A DNA stretch of 64,000 nt, from NCBI GenBank assembly GCA_034440615.1, contig JAOTOM010004747.1, positions 124,001 through 188,000 of the forward strand, read 5' to 3'. Position numbers and translations under genes: made by a program. The stretch is from Ashinkailepas kermadecensis (taxonomy: Eukaryota; Arthropoda; Thecostraca; Neolepadidae). Of the stretch, positions 23,883 to 36,735 are shown one piece after another. Position 1 is the stretch's first letter, and each line of letters begins with the position of its first letter. Below the pieces are notes generated by a model. The model was given only the letters and a program-made list of their open reading frames with translations, did no database searches and had not been told where the DNA came from.

Positions 23883-25440
23883 CTAATTTGCCACGGCCCT
23901 CGCAATTGCTGCCCGCCGCGCGAGGCCGCGCGCCCGCAGTGTTGCCGGAGCTTCTTCTCCGGCAGGCGCAACGTCCTCCGCGGCGGCCGGCACTCCGCCG
24001 TTAGCCGCCGGCTGTTCAGGCAGGGCCAGCCAGTCGGCGTTGTCCCCGCCGGCGATGCATATGTTGTGCATGATTCCGCATGCTCTGTGGAGCACCAACA
24101 ACTTATGTCCTACCACAATTTTATGTCGTACAACACGCGAAGGCACTGGGCGGGCCCGAACATGTATTTGAGGGCATACCACATATGGACCATGCTAAAA
24201 GGCAAAATAGTTGGTGGGGAAAGCTAGCCGGGGGTGGGGTGGGGGTGATCTCCCAAATGCATACAACGCTAAATTCCTGGTACCTCTAAGCTACCTTATT
24301 GTAAGTATTCGATATGAACTCTACGTAGACTTACGACACTATTTGGACGGCGAAACGGATGTCGTGGACGCGCAGCTGCTTCCCGTCCACGACCGGAAAA
24401 CGGCGCTTCAAGATGCCGAACGTCTGCTCTACTCGTGTTCGCGTCCTTGCATGGGCATCATTGTACCTGGGAAAATGTGCATTCGTGGTGTGCAATGAAG
24501 CAGAACGATGGATAACCACGGATCGGGGCCTTGAAATAAAAATGTTTTTTTCTTCAATTAAGCCGAGTTAAATTGCTTTAACCTCAGACCATTCCTCCAC
24601 AAGAGCTCAGGCTGATCCACTCCGCCGTGCCATCCATCCGCCATTCCTTCCATTATGCTAGAGCATTGTTTTAATAATTAGTGGCACATATAATGTTGGC
24701 CTTGGCCGTACCTCTTTTCTACGTCCGTTGTTGGGCGGTCGAATGGCGTCATCAGCCATGGCAGGAGGGGGTAGGCCGAATCTCCCAGGATAAGCCCCCC
24801 TGCCATGCCAACCGGCCGTTCGGCTGACATCCTGGAAAAAAAGTAATTTGAAGATATACATTAACCCTTTCCGGTAACATCCTCACACCCCATCTCGAGG
24901 GGATTGATACTAGGGGGCGCTACCGCGGGCCGTGCTTAGGGAATACCTTACGGTGGGATGGGGGTGGGGGGAGGGGGCGCATATCACCCCCCCTCCGAGA
25001 CGGGGCGGGTTAATAGTCGGGACAACAGATTTAAGAGCGCACAACAGAGGTCATGGCAGCAGCACTGAAAACCAGGCGGGTGAAATGACATGCCCGGTGC
25101 ACGACAACTACATGATAAGACAATAACAATCAAAAATGCATTTACAAGGGAAAAGGAAGTGCTGTTTAGTGGACCAAAAGCAAAAGGGCTGAGTGTACTG
25201 ACTTGACTGACTACGTCACTGACTTGACAAAATACTTCGCTCACAGATTGGGCAGGTCAGACGTGCGCATTAAACGTGAGTCGTGCCAGCGGCCGGGCGC
25301 GTGCACCGAGAGGTACAGCAGCTCACGGCCCGGCCCGCTGACGGCCATGACGTTCAGGGAGGTCTGGTGGTGTCGGTTTATGAACACGTCCTCCTCAGCC
25401 ACCGGCACACGTATTCGGATGTGGGTGCCATCCACACAGC
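23883..25440 (-). pseudogene. PIF/Harbinger-type DDE transposase (HARBI1-like)
   Basis: Minus-strand pieces in order: 25440-25245 (GCVDGTHIRIRVP, first catalytic Asp, then HAPGRWHDSRL), 24831-24712 (GGLILGDSAYPLLPWLMTPF, second Asp in GDS), 24466-24335 (YNDAHARTRTRVEQTFGILK, catalytic Glu in VEQ), and 24084-23883 (ACGIMHNIC, Gly/Ala-rich C-terminus to a stop). All pieces have AG/GT boundaries. These are the hallmark motifs of the DDE domain that cuts Harbinger element ends. The join between the first two pieces is one base out of phase, and I could not find the N-terminal exon above 25440, so the copy is either damaged or my boundary is wrong. With the Myb-like gene on plus it forms the standard two-gene Harbinger layout. 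Confidence 0.75.
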
Positions 25441-25690
25441 CTGAGGAAAACATATGAATCGATGATCTGATTCTACGGTGATGAAAGAGTCCTTTTGACC
25501 ACAACACGAACCATGGTGTTTCCGGGGGCATGAACTGCAATGCTGCGGTGGCCTTTCCCGCTCTGTTTGTCAACACATGTCGAGAGCTCCCCCACCTCCA
25601 CCACCACCACCATGTTGTCCCTCCGCCACCGCCACCACCATAGTGTCCCCACTTCTTTATGGCCTGCACTGTCCGATCCCGCCCCTCCAT

Positions 25691-26720
25691 TAGGAAGACA
25701 TTACTATAGTATATATAGTCCTCTATAGTATCCTTAGTATCTTAGTAGTATAGTATAGTATCCTTAGTATCTCTATAGTATCCTCTTCTATAGTCTTCTA
25801 TAGTAGCCTTGAACAGGTACGCCCAAGGTTAGCAGGTTTTGATATCTAGCATGGCTTTGCTTTGTGACGTCATATACTAGAATATGGTATATTCTACTAG
25901 AGAATTGTGCACATTTGACGGATTTCAAAATCCTATAGTAGAATATTCCAAACCAAACAATTTCCTGGCAATGGATGATTTCGCGTGCAAATGTGGCAAA
26001 TATTTTGCATCGCTAATCGCTTGATTTAAAAAGTTTGATGAACGCTAGGTGCATGCCGATTTCCTTTTCGCTTCGTGCTTAGCGTGTGAGAGTAAGGGAG
26101 GTGGCTTGTGTTCGGTTGCATGCACACCTATTTCTATGCCGAATCCCGATGCTGTATTGTCAAGAAATATGGAAATTGTCCATGTGCAGATACCTAGACG
26201 TGTGTGATTACGTTTTCGCGCTTTATTGCATAAGCCTTCCGGCGTCAATGGGAGACATCGCGGAGTTTCTGCCACCAGATGGCAGCCCAGGCGAGTGTGA
26301 CACGAAAAGCAGCAAACTGCGGCCCGCAAAGGCTGGGAGTGTGTTGAAGGGTTGTTGATGCTGGTTTTTAATAGTTCGCATGAAATATGTCAGTAACCAT
26401 TTGATGGGATGGGTATTTGCTGTGTCCCTACATCCAGCGGAGCAGGTGGGGATAAGTTCCCTGTCGAGGAATCCGAGAAAAGGCATGGATTATGAAAATT
26501 CAAGAGAAGCCTCCTTCAAACGATCTAAGTACTCCCGTGTAGGTATCAATGTGCGGCACATTTCGAAGAGTCTGATTGCGTTGCTGAGATGTGGCATGAT
26601 TAGTATTTCTAGACAAACATGAAATATGCTAATGTTTGCTTCCCGATTGCCGACGATTTTCCTCATGTGTTGTGTTTGAATACCCTACTGCCCGAGCAGT
26701 GCCTGGAAGGGCACTTGCTT
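25691..26720. other. No gene recognised; TAGTATCC microsatellite-like tract
   Basis: Bases 25697-25810 are a loose repeat of TATAGTATCCT/TCTATAGT. A near-palindrome, CTAGAATATGGTATATTCTACTAG, centred near 25890 is of uncertain meaning. The rest shows only short frames. Confidence 0.5.
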
Positions 26721-26739
26721 CCATCCCCCGTGTTGGATG

Positions 26740-27262
26740 TGCCCTTCGAATAATTTCAACTTCTAATATTGGACCTTAATGTGATATGCCCCCCCCCACA
26801 CCCAATCCATTTGGGCCCGGCCATTGCATTCATGTATTGTGCCCTCCTAAAAAATTTAAGAAACCTACACCTATGCTGGGCAGCTACCAGGGGCATTGTT
26901 GTGTATACCTTAAGAGTGCATCTACCCCAGAGCCCAGAGGCGCATACAGGAGAGCGCTGGGGCATACCCCCATGAAAAGATGGCGCCCATCTGAACGGAG
27001 TATCTGGCTGGGAAAGCTAGAGTGCAACGAGCCCCCTCGCTCAATTTTCAGCCGAAGACGCTGCTCTGAGAGGAAATGCACCCCCTTGAGTGTAAGCGGT
27101 GCGCTTTTCAGTACGGTTGAGTGCACACATCCCTCCTCTCAACAGACATTCAGGCAAATGCGCACCTCCAAGGACTTTCGCAGCGGCGGCCATCCGAGGA
27201 AATCTGCCCCCCCCAGACGAGTGTCCCCATGGAAATTTCCGGATCCACCTCTGACCTGTCCG
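26740..27262 (+). repeat. Dispersed repeat, related to the poly-C family at 1.0 kb
   Basis: It starts with CTTCGAATAATTTCAACTT (similar to 7255) and poly-C segments that align with 1086-1160. It ends with a poly-C run and CCGGATCCACCTCTGACC, which is close to the complement of a hAT-type end (CAGTGGCGGATCC). I read it as an old non-autonomous element; no target duplication was found. Confidence 0.4.
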
Positions 27263-27619
27263 TGTGCCCAATGTTGAGATCCCCCGGCCGAAGCTAAGTC
27301 TGGAAAGCTCATGCTACATGCACAGTGATGGTAGTTTCAAATATAAAATTTGATAACTTGGTTGGGAAATTACACCCAGGCAGGAACAATTTTGTAAGTT
27401 GTTATGCCTTGCTTCCGGACACTTAATATTCCTTTTCCACCATTGCATTAGCCCATGACAAAAAAGCGGATGGTAAGCCAAGAATATATGCTGCATGCAT
27501 GATGGAATGGAATAAGAGATCAACCGGTAAACGATGTCATGCATCAGGTACGAAACATCAAACCAACCGCTGAGGACATCAGGTGCACAATTTAGATCAC
27601 ATCACACAATATACAGGTC

Positions 27620-28340
27620 TCATTAGCGGCGGATCCGGGAGCCAAGGGGGCAACGCCCACCCATCGTGCAAAGGGCGGAGGAAAAGGCATGTCACGATCT
27701 TTTGAGCCACGAGCGTGATTTTCAGGGGCTCGGCCCGTCTCTTTGGGACGACCATTGTTATTTTGAAGGACTACCGCATGGTTTTTGGGGGGTCCCCGCG
27801 TGACTTTCAAGGGTCCCGGCGGGGAACTTTTGAGGCTTCTATCGTGATTTTCAGGTGCCCCGGTGCGACTTTGTGGGGGCCAAGCGCGATTTGCAGGGTC
27901 TCCCAGCTCGACCTTTTGAGCACCCAGCATGAATTTTAGGGGCCCGGCCAGTATTTGGGTTGCTCAGCGTCATTCTCGATGACCACCGCACGACTTCTTT
28001 GCCCCAGCGTGATTTTAATGGGGCCCCGCGCGACTTTTTGGGGCTCCAATGGTATTTTCAGGGGCCCCGGTCACACTTTTGGGCAACCCCAGGGTCATTT
28101 TTGGGAGCCATGAATCTATTTTTTGGGCCCCAATGTAATTTTCAGGGGGCTCGTTGCAATTTTGGGGGTCAGTCATTTTCAGGGGTCCCAGCGCAACTTC
28201 TTGGGACCCCAATGTGACTTTGTCGTGGGATCCGGTGCGATCCTTGGGGGCCCAGCGGGATTTTTAAGCGGTCCGGCGCATTTTTTCCGAACTTCGACGA
28301 TATTCTTGGGGGCCACAACAATCTCTCAGGGATCGTGGGA
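27620..28340 (+). repeat. Degenerate tandem array, about 30-bp unit (GGGGCCCC.GCGCGATTTT)
   Basis: About twenty diverged units of roughly 30 bases. Because the period is near three codons times ten, frames across it show a 10-residue rhythm such as RDFQGS/RDFLGL. This is repeat structure, not protein evidence. The left border reads GGCGGATCCGGGAGCC, like the hAT-type terminus at 29525. The same unit appears in reverse orientation at 60.0-60.7 kb. Confidence 0.7.
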
Positions 28341-28639
28341 TAAAGAGGCACTGGACCCCTTTGTCCCTCCTTCGGAAGGCCACTGGCTCTACCCAGACAC
28401 ATAAATTACCTATTTGCGAAACCGGGAACTCAGTTCCGAACTCACCAACACCAAGTAATTAATCTTAGGAAGCTTCTTTCACCCCAATCTCCCGCTATTC
28501 ACAAGCGAAAGGCATGGACGCGGCTCCTGCGGCGGGCAATTCATGTCATTCTCGCATGTGTCGCCGCTCTGGCGGCTGCGTCCGGAAGCTTTCGCGCGTT
28601 GTCTCCCATTGAGCACAGCCCTCCCATGTATCTTCGGTG

Positions 28640-28720
28640 GCATGGGTATTGATTCCTGAAAATTATTGGGGGGAGGGGGGGAGCAGAATACAGCCAGCCA
28701 CCCCATTTGGTACGCCACTG
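28640..28720 (-). repeat. Poly-C/AATAATTTT repeat, reverse orientation, with hAT-like end
   Basis: CTGAAAATTATTGGGGGGAGGGGGG is the reverse complement of the motif seen at 1106-1130. It is followed by TTGGTACGCCACTG (to 28720), the complement of a CAGTGGCGTACC terminus. Confidence 0.4.
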
Positions 28721-28734
28721 TCAGCGGCCCTTTC

Positions 28735-29120
28735 ATGGCTTGGGCTCCGCCGACAGCCCAGGAGCACTTGATATTGGCTCGGGTCCTTTCCATAAGCCCG
28801 GGGTCCTTTCCGCTATCCGGGGCCCCCTTCGTCTTCACATCTACCCGGGTGTATTGTCCGTTGACTCGGGTCCCTATTCATCGGTCAGGGGCCCTCTTAA
28901 TCGACCGGGGCCCTCTTAATCGACCCGGGCCCTCTTCATCGACCCGGGGCCCTTTCTGCCAGCCCTGGGTCCTATGCGTTTGCCCAGGGGGCCCGCAGTG
29001 GCCCCCTGCCACGACGCCTTAAGGGTCCTTGTAGGCCACTTAAGGCGACGCACTGAATGGCACCCACCCTCCGACCCTCCAGGGGGCTGCCATTCGACCT
29101 CCCCCTTGGCTACGCCACTG
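28735..29120. repeat. GGGCCC-type array ending in a hAT-like terminus
   Basis: Well preserved units of about 19-24 bases (GGGGCCCTCTTAATCGACCC) at 28880-28960. They are followed by the same tail as at 5.7-6.07 kb (ACCCTCCAGGGGGCTGCC, CTCCCCCTTGGCTACGCCACTG). GGCTACGCCACTG (29108-29120) is the complement of a hAT-type terminus. I could not identify the left end or a target duplication. Confidence 0.6.
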
Positions 29121-29524
29121 GCTGGGGGAGAGACATACAAGAAGAATATATGCTGGAGAGCAACTGGAGAGGGTTCTCGAGATATCCTCTGGATATTTCA
29201 GGAACCAATCGGCTGATTTCGCCGATTCAAAGCGTCCAGGAGAAAGCCCGGAATCACGCAGCTCGCCATCGAGATGCCACTGACATCAAGGGCCGAGCCG
29301 GGTGAAAATATTTCGACGACTGTGGGAACCTATGTTAATCAAATGTTCAACCAGAGGCGCAGCCAATGGGCGCGCTACATGGGCGGCACTGCCCCGGCTT
29401 GGGGTACGAAAAGGAACATTTTTGGAAATGAAGCACAAAACCAATTATGGAATTCCACAACTGAATTGTGGCATTAATCGGGGGACCATTCGGTTTTCAG
29501 AGGTGCGATAGGTGGTACTTCATC

Positions 29525-29823
29525 CACTGGCGGATCCAGGAGGGGGGAGGGGGCATCCCGGCCATGGCCCCCCCAAGCGCTCCCCATAGTGTCTTTTGCC
29601 CCCCCCCCAAACCAACAAAAGTAAACTGAATTAAAATGTAGTAACCTTTGCTGAGGTTAAAAAATATCGTTCTGGGTGAAATAATCTCCAATTTTAAAGG
29701 TATTTTGTTATAATTGTTTGGTCATCCTCCCCCTTCCCCTCCCCCCGGGAGGGGGAGGGGGAGGCTGATGCCGTAGACCGAAAGTTGCCCCCCCCCCAAA
29801 CCGGTGGGCTAGATCCGCCAGTG
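29525..29823. mobile_element. hAT-like MITE with 8-bp TSD (one mismatch)
   Basis: The left end CACTGGCGGATCCAGG and right end CTAGATCCGCCAGTG are inverted repeats. The flanks ACTTCATC (29517-29524) and ACTGCATC (29824-29831) match at 7 of 8 positions. The 299-base interior is non-coding, with G- and C-runs next to the ends and AT-rich centre. Confidence 0.8.
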
Positions 29824-29831
29824 ACTGCATC

Positions 29832-30738
29832 CGTCATTAATGTACAACGTATTTATTGTGATAGATTGCCTTCCCGTGCGCCCTCTGCCCTGCCTTGTGA
29901 TGTACGCGTGCACGCACATATCTTCCGTGCGAGCCACGTCCCAACATTTCGGGCTGCCAGATATCGTATATATTGGCTTAGCATTAACGCCTGGCATACT
30001 CTACCTCTTCCAGAGAAACTAGCATGGACAAACAAATATGGAAAGAAGAATGAAGAATTGTCCTAAGATATTGAAGATTTGGGAATGATCGTTTAAGGTA
30101 ACAGACGAGGTAAAAAAGATTACAATGATAGAAGAAATTGTAGACTGAAGTGATATGATGGCGGAGGGGTAAAAGACAGGTAGGTACCTACCTACCTAGG
30201 CACTTGAGGAAAGCAGTCGGAAGACATCTTAAAAGAGCTATGGATCAACTGCATGCCTTTTTAGCCACTGCAAACGCAGGCACACGACTCCGAGGTAGGC
30301 TACCCACTCTACCTACCCATGCTACAATCTTAAAGGTTGCACCTCTGCAGAACTTCCTTTTTGCAGAATTCTTCACATGAATGAAGATCATCACAAATTA
30401 CAAACAAACTTTCTACCAATATCCCACACACCCATCCATTCCTATCTACCTTACCTATCCAGCCATATTCACTTGATCAAATGTAACACACAATTGGATA
30501 GAGTGCCCTACCAATAATTGTCAAACTCCACCCATGTCTACTTGTTGATGTGCCCCTAAACCCCAATCATAAAGTCATAGGAGTCATAAAGTATTAAGGC
30601 TTAATAAGAGCCACAGGGGCCCATCTGGGTTAAGCCTATCTAGAAAAGGTACTAGAAATGTATATACTCCCACCCCAATCAATCCCTTATCCAAAGTTCC
30701 TAGGAAGCTATATATCCCAGCCTATCTAGCACCACTCA
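29832..30738. other. No gene recognised; CpG-poor tract begins
   Basis: Only short frames. TAGGTAGGTACCTACCTACC-like palindromic repeats occur at about 30180-30200 and 30295-30320. From about 30.1 kb CpG becomes scarce, and this continues to about 33.9 kb. Confidence 0.45.
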
Positions 30739-31120
30739 CTTGCTACCACATAACACCCTCAACAATCACAAGCTCCTCCCATCATACCCATTGTGACACC
30801 ATAGACAATCTTATCAGCATCACATCCCGAAGGAAGGTGCCGAATCCACTGCTAGGCACATCCCACATAAATTCATAAAGCGTTCAGACTTAATAAGAGA
30901 CTTACTTGCTATTGCATAATACACTGAACAATTACAAACTCCTCCCATCATACCCATTGTGCTACCATAGACAATCTCATCAGTATCACATCCCGAAGGA
31001 AGGCGCTGAATCCACTGCTAGGTACACCCTATATAAAGTTATAAAGCGTTTAGACTTAATAAGAGACTCACTTGCTATTGCATAACACACTCAACAATTA
31101 CAAACTCCTCCCAACTCCCA
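30739..31120. repeat. Tandem repeat, 166-bp unit, about 2.3 copies
   Basis: The segment starting CTTGCTA..GCATAA recurs at 30739, 30905 and 31071, exactly 166 bases apart. Each unit contains CAACAATYACAA, CTCCTCCCATCATACCCATTG, CATCCCGAAGGAAGG and ACTTAATAAGAGA. It lies immediately downstream (in element orientation) of the CR1/L2-like reverse transcriptase fragment and could be its 3' untranslated repeat. Confidence 0.75.
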
Positions 31121-31135
31121 ACTCCTCCCTGTTGA

Positions 31136-31921
31136 TCAACCCTCCCTGGAATACAGAAAAACAATCCCCCTAGTCTGATAATGATTGTCTATGCCATTTT
31201 TAAAGATGGTCAGTGTGTTGCTACTGACAATGGTTCCTGGCAGCTGGTTCCAGTGTTCTACTACCCTGTTGGTGAAGAAAGACTGTCTTAACCTTGTCCT
31301 GCTGTGATTAACTTTAATTTTGAATTGATGACCTCTAATTGCATCATTTCTGTTAAATTCAAACATTTCCCTGAGATATCCCTGTTCCTGACCATGAACA
31401 AATTTAAAAACCTCGATGAGATCTCCCCTCAGCCTTCTATATCTAAGTGAAAACATATTCAATTTCTTCAGTCTTTCCTCATATGCCAGGTTGCCTATAC
31501 CATTAACCATTTTTGTTGCCCTCTTTTGTACTCTCTCTAAAAGCCAACAATCTTTCTCATAACTAGGGGACCAAGCTTGTACACAGTATTCCAAATTTGG
31601 CCTGACATATGCACAGTAAAGCTTCCTGATGACCTCCTCACTTTTGTATGACACATTCCTCTGTATTACCCCAAGCATTCTTAGTGCCTTCTTCCTGGCT
31701 TCTTTGGTCTGTTCTGATGCCCCCAATTTTTTGTTCAAAATAACACCTAAGTCCTTCTCCTGCTGAGTCACAGATAGTACTTGGCCACCCATCAAGTATG
31801 GAGCCTTCATATGCTGCCTACCTACATGCATGACTTAGCACTTATCAAAATTAAACTTCATTTGCCATTTTTCGGACCATTTCACTAGCTCGTCTAAGTC
31901 TTTCTGCAGCAAAACCTGCTC
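31136..31921 (-). pseudogene. CR1/L2-like non-LTR reverse transcriptase, C-terminal part
   Basis: On the minus strand, from 31921: LQKDLDELVKWSEKWQMKFN, KC-stop-VMHVG, then QEKDLGVILNKKL, CAYVRPNLEYCVQAWSP, LERVQKRATKMV, RGDLIEVFKFVHG and FFTNRVVEHWNQLP, ending at 31136. These are the conserved palm/thumb and C-terminal motifs of CR1/L2/Jockey-type elements. One in-frame stop interrupts KC.VMH, and everything upstream of the thumb is missing, a typical 5' truncation. The sequence sits in a CpG-poor domain. Confidence 0.85.
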
Positions 31922-31924
31922 ATT

Positions 31925-32250
31925 CAAAACAACCCATGTCTACTTAAAGTGTCTGTACCATGTACACCTACTTGAATAAATTTCACCCCATCCACTGCTA
32001 ACCAGAACTCAAAAACAAGATTTTCCAACCTTAAACTTGTTCACCCTAGTTCTAAATACATTGTATGAGGTACTCCCCACAGCATCAGCAGACAGCCTAT
32101 TCCATTTATCAACTATCCTTTGACTGAAAACCTGGTGTTGGTTAGCTGTCCTACACCTTGACTTGTCTAACCTGAATTGGTGGTCCCTATGTGGTGCTCT
32201 AAATCAAAGGGCATCATTCAGATTGACCTTATCTAAACTTTTACCTAAAC
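31925..32250 (-). pseudogene. Second CR1/L2-like C-terminal fragment
   Basis: The minus strand reads HRDHQFRLDKSRCRTANQHQ, then FSQRIVDKWNRLSADAV and FRTRVNKF, the same C-terminal motif as the neighbouring fragment but clearly diverged from it, with stops. It sits head to tail just upstream of that fragment, so it is a separate, older 5'-truncated copy. Confidence 0.65.
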
Positions 32251-32315
32251 TAAACTTATATAACCTTCAATTATAAAAAAAAAATGTAATCCAAGTTCTT
32301 GCTGGGGTGGCTTTA

Positions 32316-32620
32316 TGAACCATGGTCCTATTGTTAAGCAGAGCTTGTTGAGTGAACCCTGGCCCCACCACCCGATCCATGAATTCCAGTTCAACTGCAT
32401 AATTTTGACAGAAAGTTTAACGTGCCATCAATGCAACGACACAGCCGCCTGGTAGCTCGTCCCCGGCCTTGTTGGACCAGCTGTCAACTGACCCTCCCAG
32501 CCAGGGGCTAAATGCAAGCATGTGAGGCAACTCAAACCCTGTGTCGCCAAGACAGGGGAGACCAGAGCAGGCCAGTGCTCTAACCAACTGCTCTACCAGG
32601 GCTAATGTATATTTTATGCA
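32316..32620 (-). mobile_element. tRNA-derived SINE, CpG-decayed copy
   Basis: Read on the minus strand, the head is GGTAGAGCAGTTGGTTAGAGC (A-box-like), followed by GGTTTGAGTT in the B-box position. The body has GGGAGGGTCAGTTG, ACGTTAAACT and AACTGGAATTCATGGA, ending ACCATGGTTCATAAA. It aligns end to end with 50236-50518. There the B-box reads CTCGAGTC, so the difference here is a CG-to-TG change, one of several such changes. Confidence 0.8.
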
Positions 32621-32740
32621 TTTTGTCATACCACCCTTAATCTCCTGTACTTGAGCAAGTACAAATATAATGCCATACACCTTTCTCCATATTCCCAGTC
32701 AACTAGCTTACTGACGAGTCTAGTGGCTTTACACTGCATT

Positions 32741-33779
<1,039 letters not shown>

Positions 33780-35325
33780 TCCATTTCTAGTCCACTACAA
33801 AACCAGTTGCCATCACTGCCAAATCCATACACCACACCATTGGAAGGAGCAAGTTAGGGCATGTCTAGATTGAGATGTAAGACTTTGAATCATCAAACCT
33901 GTTTCCCTGTGAACTTCTGGTATCTGATGTCCCAGAATAGTCCTTGTAGCAAAGAAGGATGGGGCGCCTCATCAGATGGTCAACCTCCAGCAGTTGAACG
34001 TATCTACTTATCATGAGATGCATCACAAGTCCCTTCAGCTAAGCATCAGTGGTCCTCTTGAACTCTAAGAAAATCGTCCTGGACATGTGAAATGTGCATC
34101 ATTTGCTGCATCTCTCTGAATCAGCACAGGATGCTACGACTCATCACGGAGTGGAGCCGTTATAGATACATCAGCAGCTCACAAGGATTATATGCGGCTG
34201 GTGACGCTTACACTCGTCACTTCGATGACATCCCTGTGAACCAGCTTCGGAAATCAAAGTGCATTGATGACACTGCCCTATGTAATAGTATACGTTCTGG
34301 TATAAAGTTGACTACATTGCAGTCTGTTCAAAGGATGGGATCATCTTCAACCCCAACCGGTTCTGTTTCGCTTGAGATGAAATGGAGTTTGCTGAATTTA
34401 CTATCACACTTACAGGACTCCGTCCCATGGCCAGTATGCTGGGCGCCATCCGGAATTTTCCTTCTCCCACCAACGCCACTGGAGCCCGATGTTGGTTCGA
34501 CTTCATCAACCAGGTCGCCTACGTTTTCTCGCTCACAGAACAGGAGATGCGACCCTTGAGGGAGCTGGTGAAACGTGATACACAGTGGTACTGAGATGCT
34601 GAACTGGATGCATTGTTCAAGAAGTCACGCGAAATAATCGTGAATCAAATCGAACATGGTGCGCGTAAATTTCAGGTAGGGAGGTCCACCAGCTTAGCTG
34701 CAGATTGGTGTAAGGATGGGATAGGGTTATTCTTATTGTAGAAGTACTTGCAAGAGTCTGGCTCCTAACTGCTGCCATGTTGGCTTGCACCTCGTCTAAA
34801 GAAAAGGGTAAGACCTGCTCTGGTCCACTCTTCGGAAGTGTGACATGTTTGTACTGGGACGTCCCCTTCCGATCGTAGCGGTGGACCATACACCTCTGGT
34901 CATGATATTTGGTGACCGCTCCCTCAAGAACATTCACAATCCCGTCTGTTCCACCTCAAGGAGAGGTCACTTTGTTTCCACTTTGTTTTCACTTTGAGAG
35001 GTCACTTTGCTTCCTCGGCAACTGGCATGTTGGCCTGGATGCTTGTTCCAGTTGCCTGTCCCGAGTCACAAGCACCTCTGCTCGTATGTTGCGCGACATC
35101 AGGTCCCGCCCGACTCACGCCGAGGTTGGCCAGTCTGCGGACGTAGAGTGCAAGGTGGGGTCAATCGTAGCGGCGTCTTTATCCGGTAGCGGACTCACAG
35201 AAGGCATCGATGTACGTGTTGTCACATGGGAGCGTGCCAAGGACGCTGCGTCAAAAGACACCATTCTTCAGCAGCTGATCAGCGTGATCGAGACCGGGTT
35301 CCCTTCAGTAAAGCAAGAGCAATAG
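33780..35325 (+). pseudogene. Gypsy-like LTR retrotransposon pol fragment (RT, RNase H)
   Basis: Successive plus-strand pieces in shifting frames read as Ty3/Gypsy pol: AITAKSIHHTIGRSK, VLVAKKDGAPHQMVNLQQLN, RLITEWSRYRYISSSQGLYA, GDAYTRHFDDI, KCIDDTAL (catalytic xxDD box), NPNRFCF, GAIRNFPSPTNATGAR, INQVAYVFSLT, then ADWCKDGIGLFLL (RNase H), IFGDRSLKNIHNP and WERAKDAASKD..LQQLISVIETGFP to 35325. The order matches RT, RNase H and the linker before integrase. Stops, frame changes and an internal loss in the RNase H region show that it is dead. No LTRs or integrase were seen. Confidence 0.8.
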
Positions 35326-36735
35326 TACTACCGCCCTAATCGATGGGAGAAGACCGGGGTCGTTGTTGAGCAGCAAGCCAATCTGCAGTGCATCATCGGC
35401 ATGGACGGATCGGGCTGATGTTCTCCTAAGAATAGTTTTTTTAGGCTACTGCTGCTGCTGCTGCTGCAGCAGCCACTGGGCCCCGGCCCAGACGTCCGTC
35501 TTTCGAGGATCCCACTGTCTAACGCTGATGATCGGGTAGCTGATGATCGGGTGATGTTTTCGATGTGGGCTACTTCAGCGTGCTGCGTCACCAGTTGGTT
35601 GGTGTGGTCGCGCCGTCTTGTCGTGCTGGGTGCAGTTGGTGTGGAGCGCCTCGAGGCACGCCTGCAGATGAGCCCGATCCGATTGGGTCTCTGCCTCGGG
35701 CGGGCGCGGCTCCAGCTGATCCCCATATTGTCGTTGATGCTTGAGCTCCCTGGGCTGTTGGTTGCTGTGTGTGATCATTTCGATGCTTACTTTGTTTCAG
35801 ATGAACTGATAATATTGTTCACAACTGCAGAATAAGCCTTGGCTGGACTGCTGAAGCCATGAGATGTGCTCTATTGGAGACTGTCGACGAGTTTAATCAA
35901 TCTTCGAATGGGAATGTCCAGATTTTAGGTACGCTGTATGACGAGTAATTGTTTCTTGCAGTGTTGGTATCGATGTTCTTTGGTCGTTTATTTTTTGTCT
36001 TTTCCTACTGCAGGTGTTCCATAATTTGGTGAATTGCGAAATTAAGGGACCAGGATAAAAGACAGAACCCAGCTGCAGCAAGGCAGAGTCCGTCTCCGCA
36101 GTAAATCCAGACCGACAAGCAAGCTCAGACCAAGTTTGTAGGCCCAGTTTGGCCAACATTTGTAGTAACGAAGGAATGATGCAAAATGGAACTAATCAAA
36201 TCAGGGTTCATATCTGCTTGAACAATGCCCTTATTTGTTGCTTAAATGAGGCAATGGGTGTCAGCAAATGTATGACAAATATTTTGTTTATACTGTTGCA
36301 TAGTTTGACCGGAAAAATACTATGTGTTTTACATATTCGACGTTGTGGTAAATTGTTAGGTTGTGCTTGGTCGCCACCTATGTTCGGCCGGCCACAAGAT
36401 GATTTTTTTTAATCGCATTAGGCTTATGGCAATACACAAAAAGCACCAACTTGTGAAGACCACCACTAAATAATAATCGCCTGAAGTTTCAGCAGGGCTG
36501 GTGAAAAAATATGTTGGTGCTACAGAGTGGAAAGCTAACGAACATATATGCAGATTTTAAGGGTTATTGTGATTTTTCGAGGTATGTATCACATACTTAA
36601 TCAAAATTACACATAACTGCACTTAAGATTGCCATCAGCAGTGAAATCATGGATTTTCTACCTATCAAATAATAATCGTTCAAAGATATTGATGCTTACC
36701 TTAATACCATATTGATGCCATGTGGTGTGGGACCC
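35326..36735. other. No recognised gene; CTG/CAG run
   Basis: A short (CTG)n tract at 35449-35470 gives Gln- or Ser-runs in overlapping frames. Both strands of 35330-35830 stay open for about 90-130 codons without recognisable motifs. The remainder to 36735 is AT-rich and shows nothing. Confidence 0.4.
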
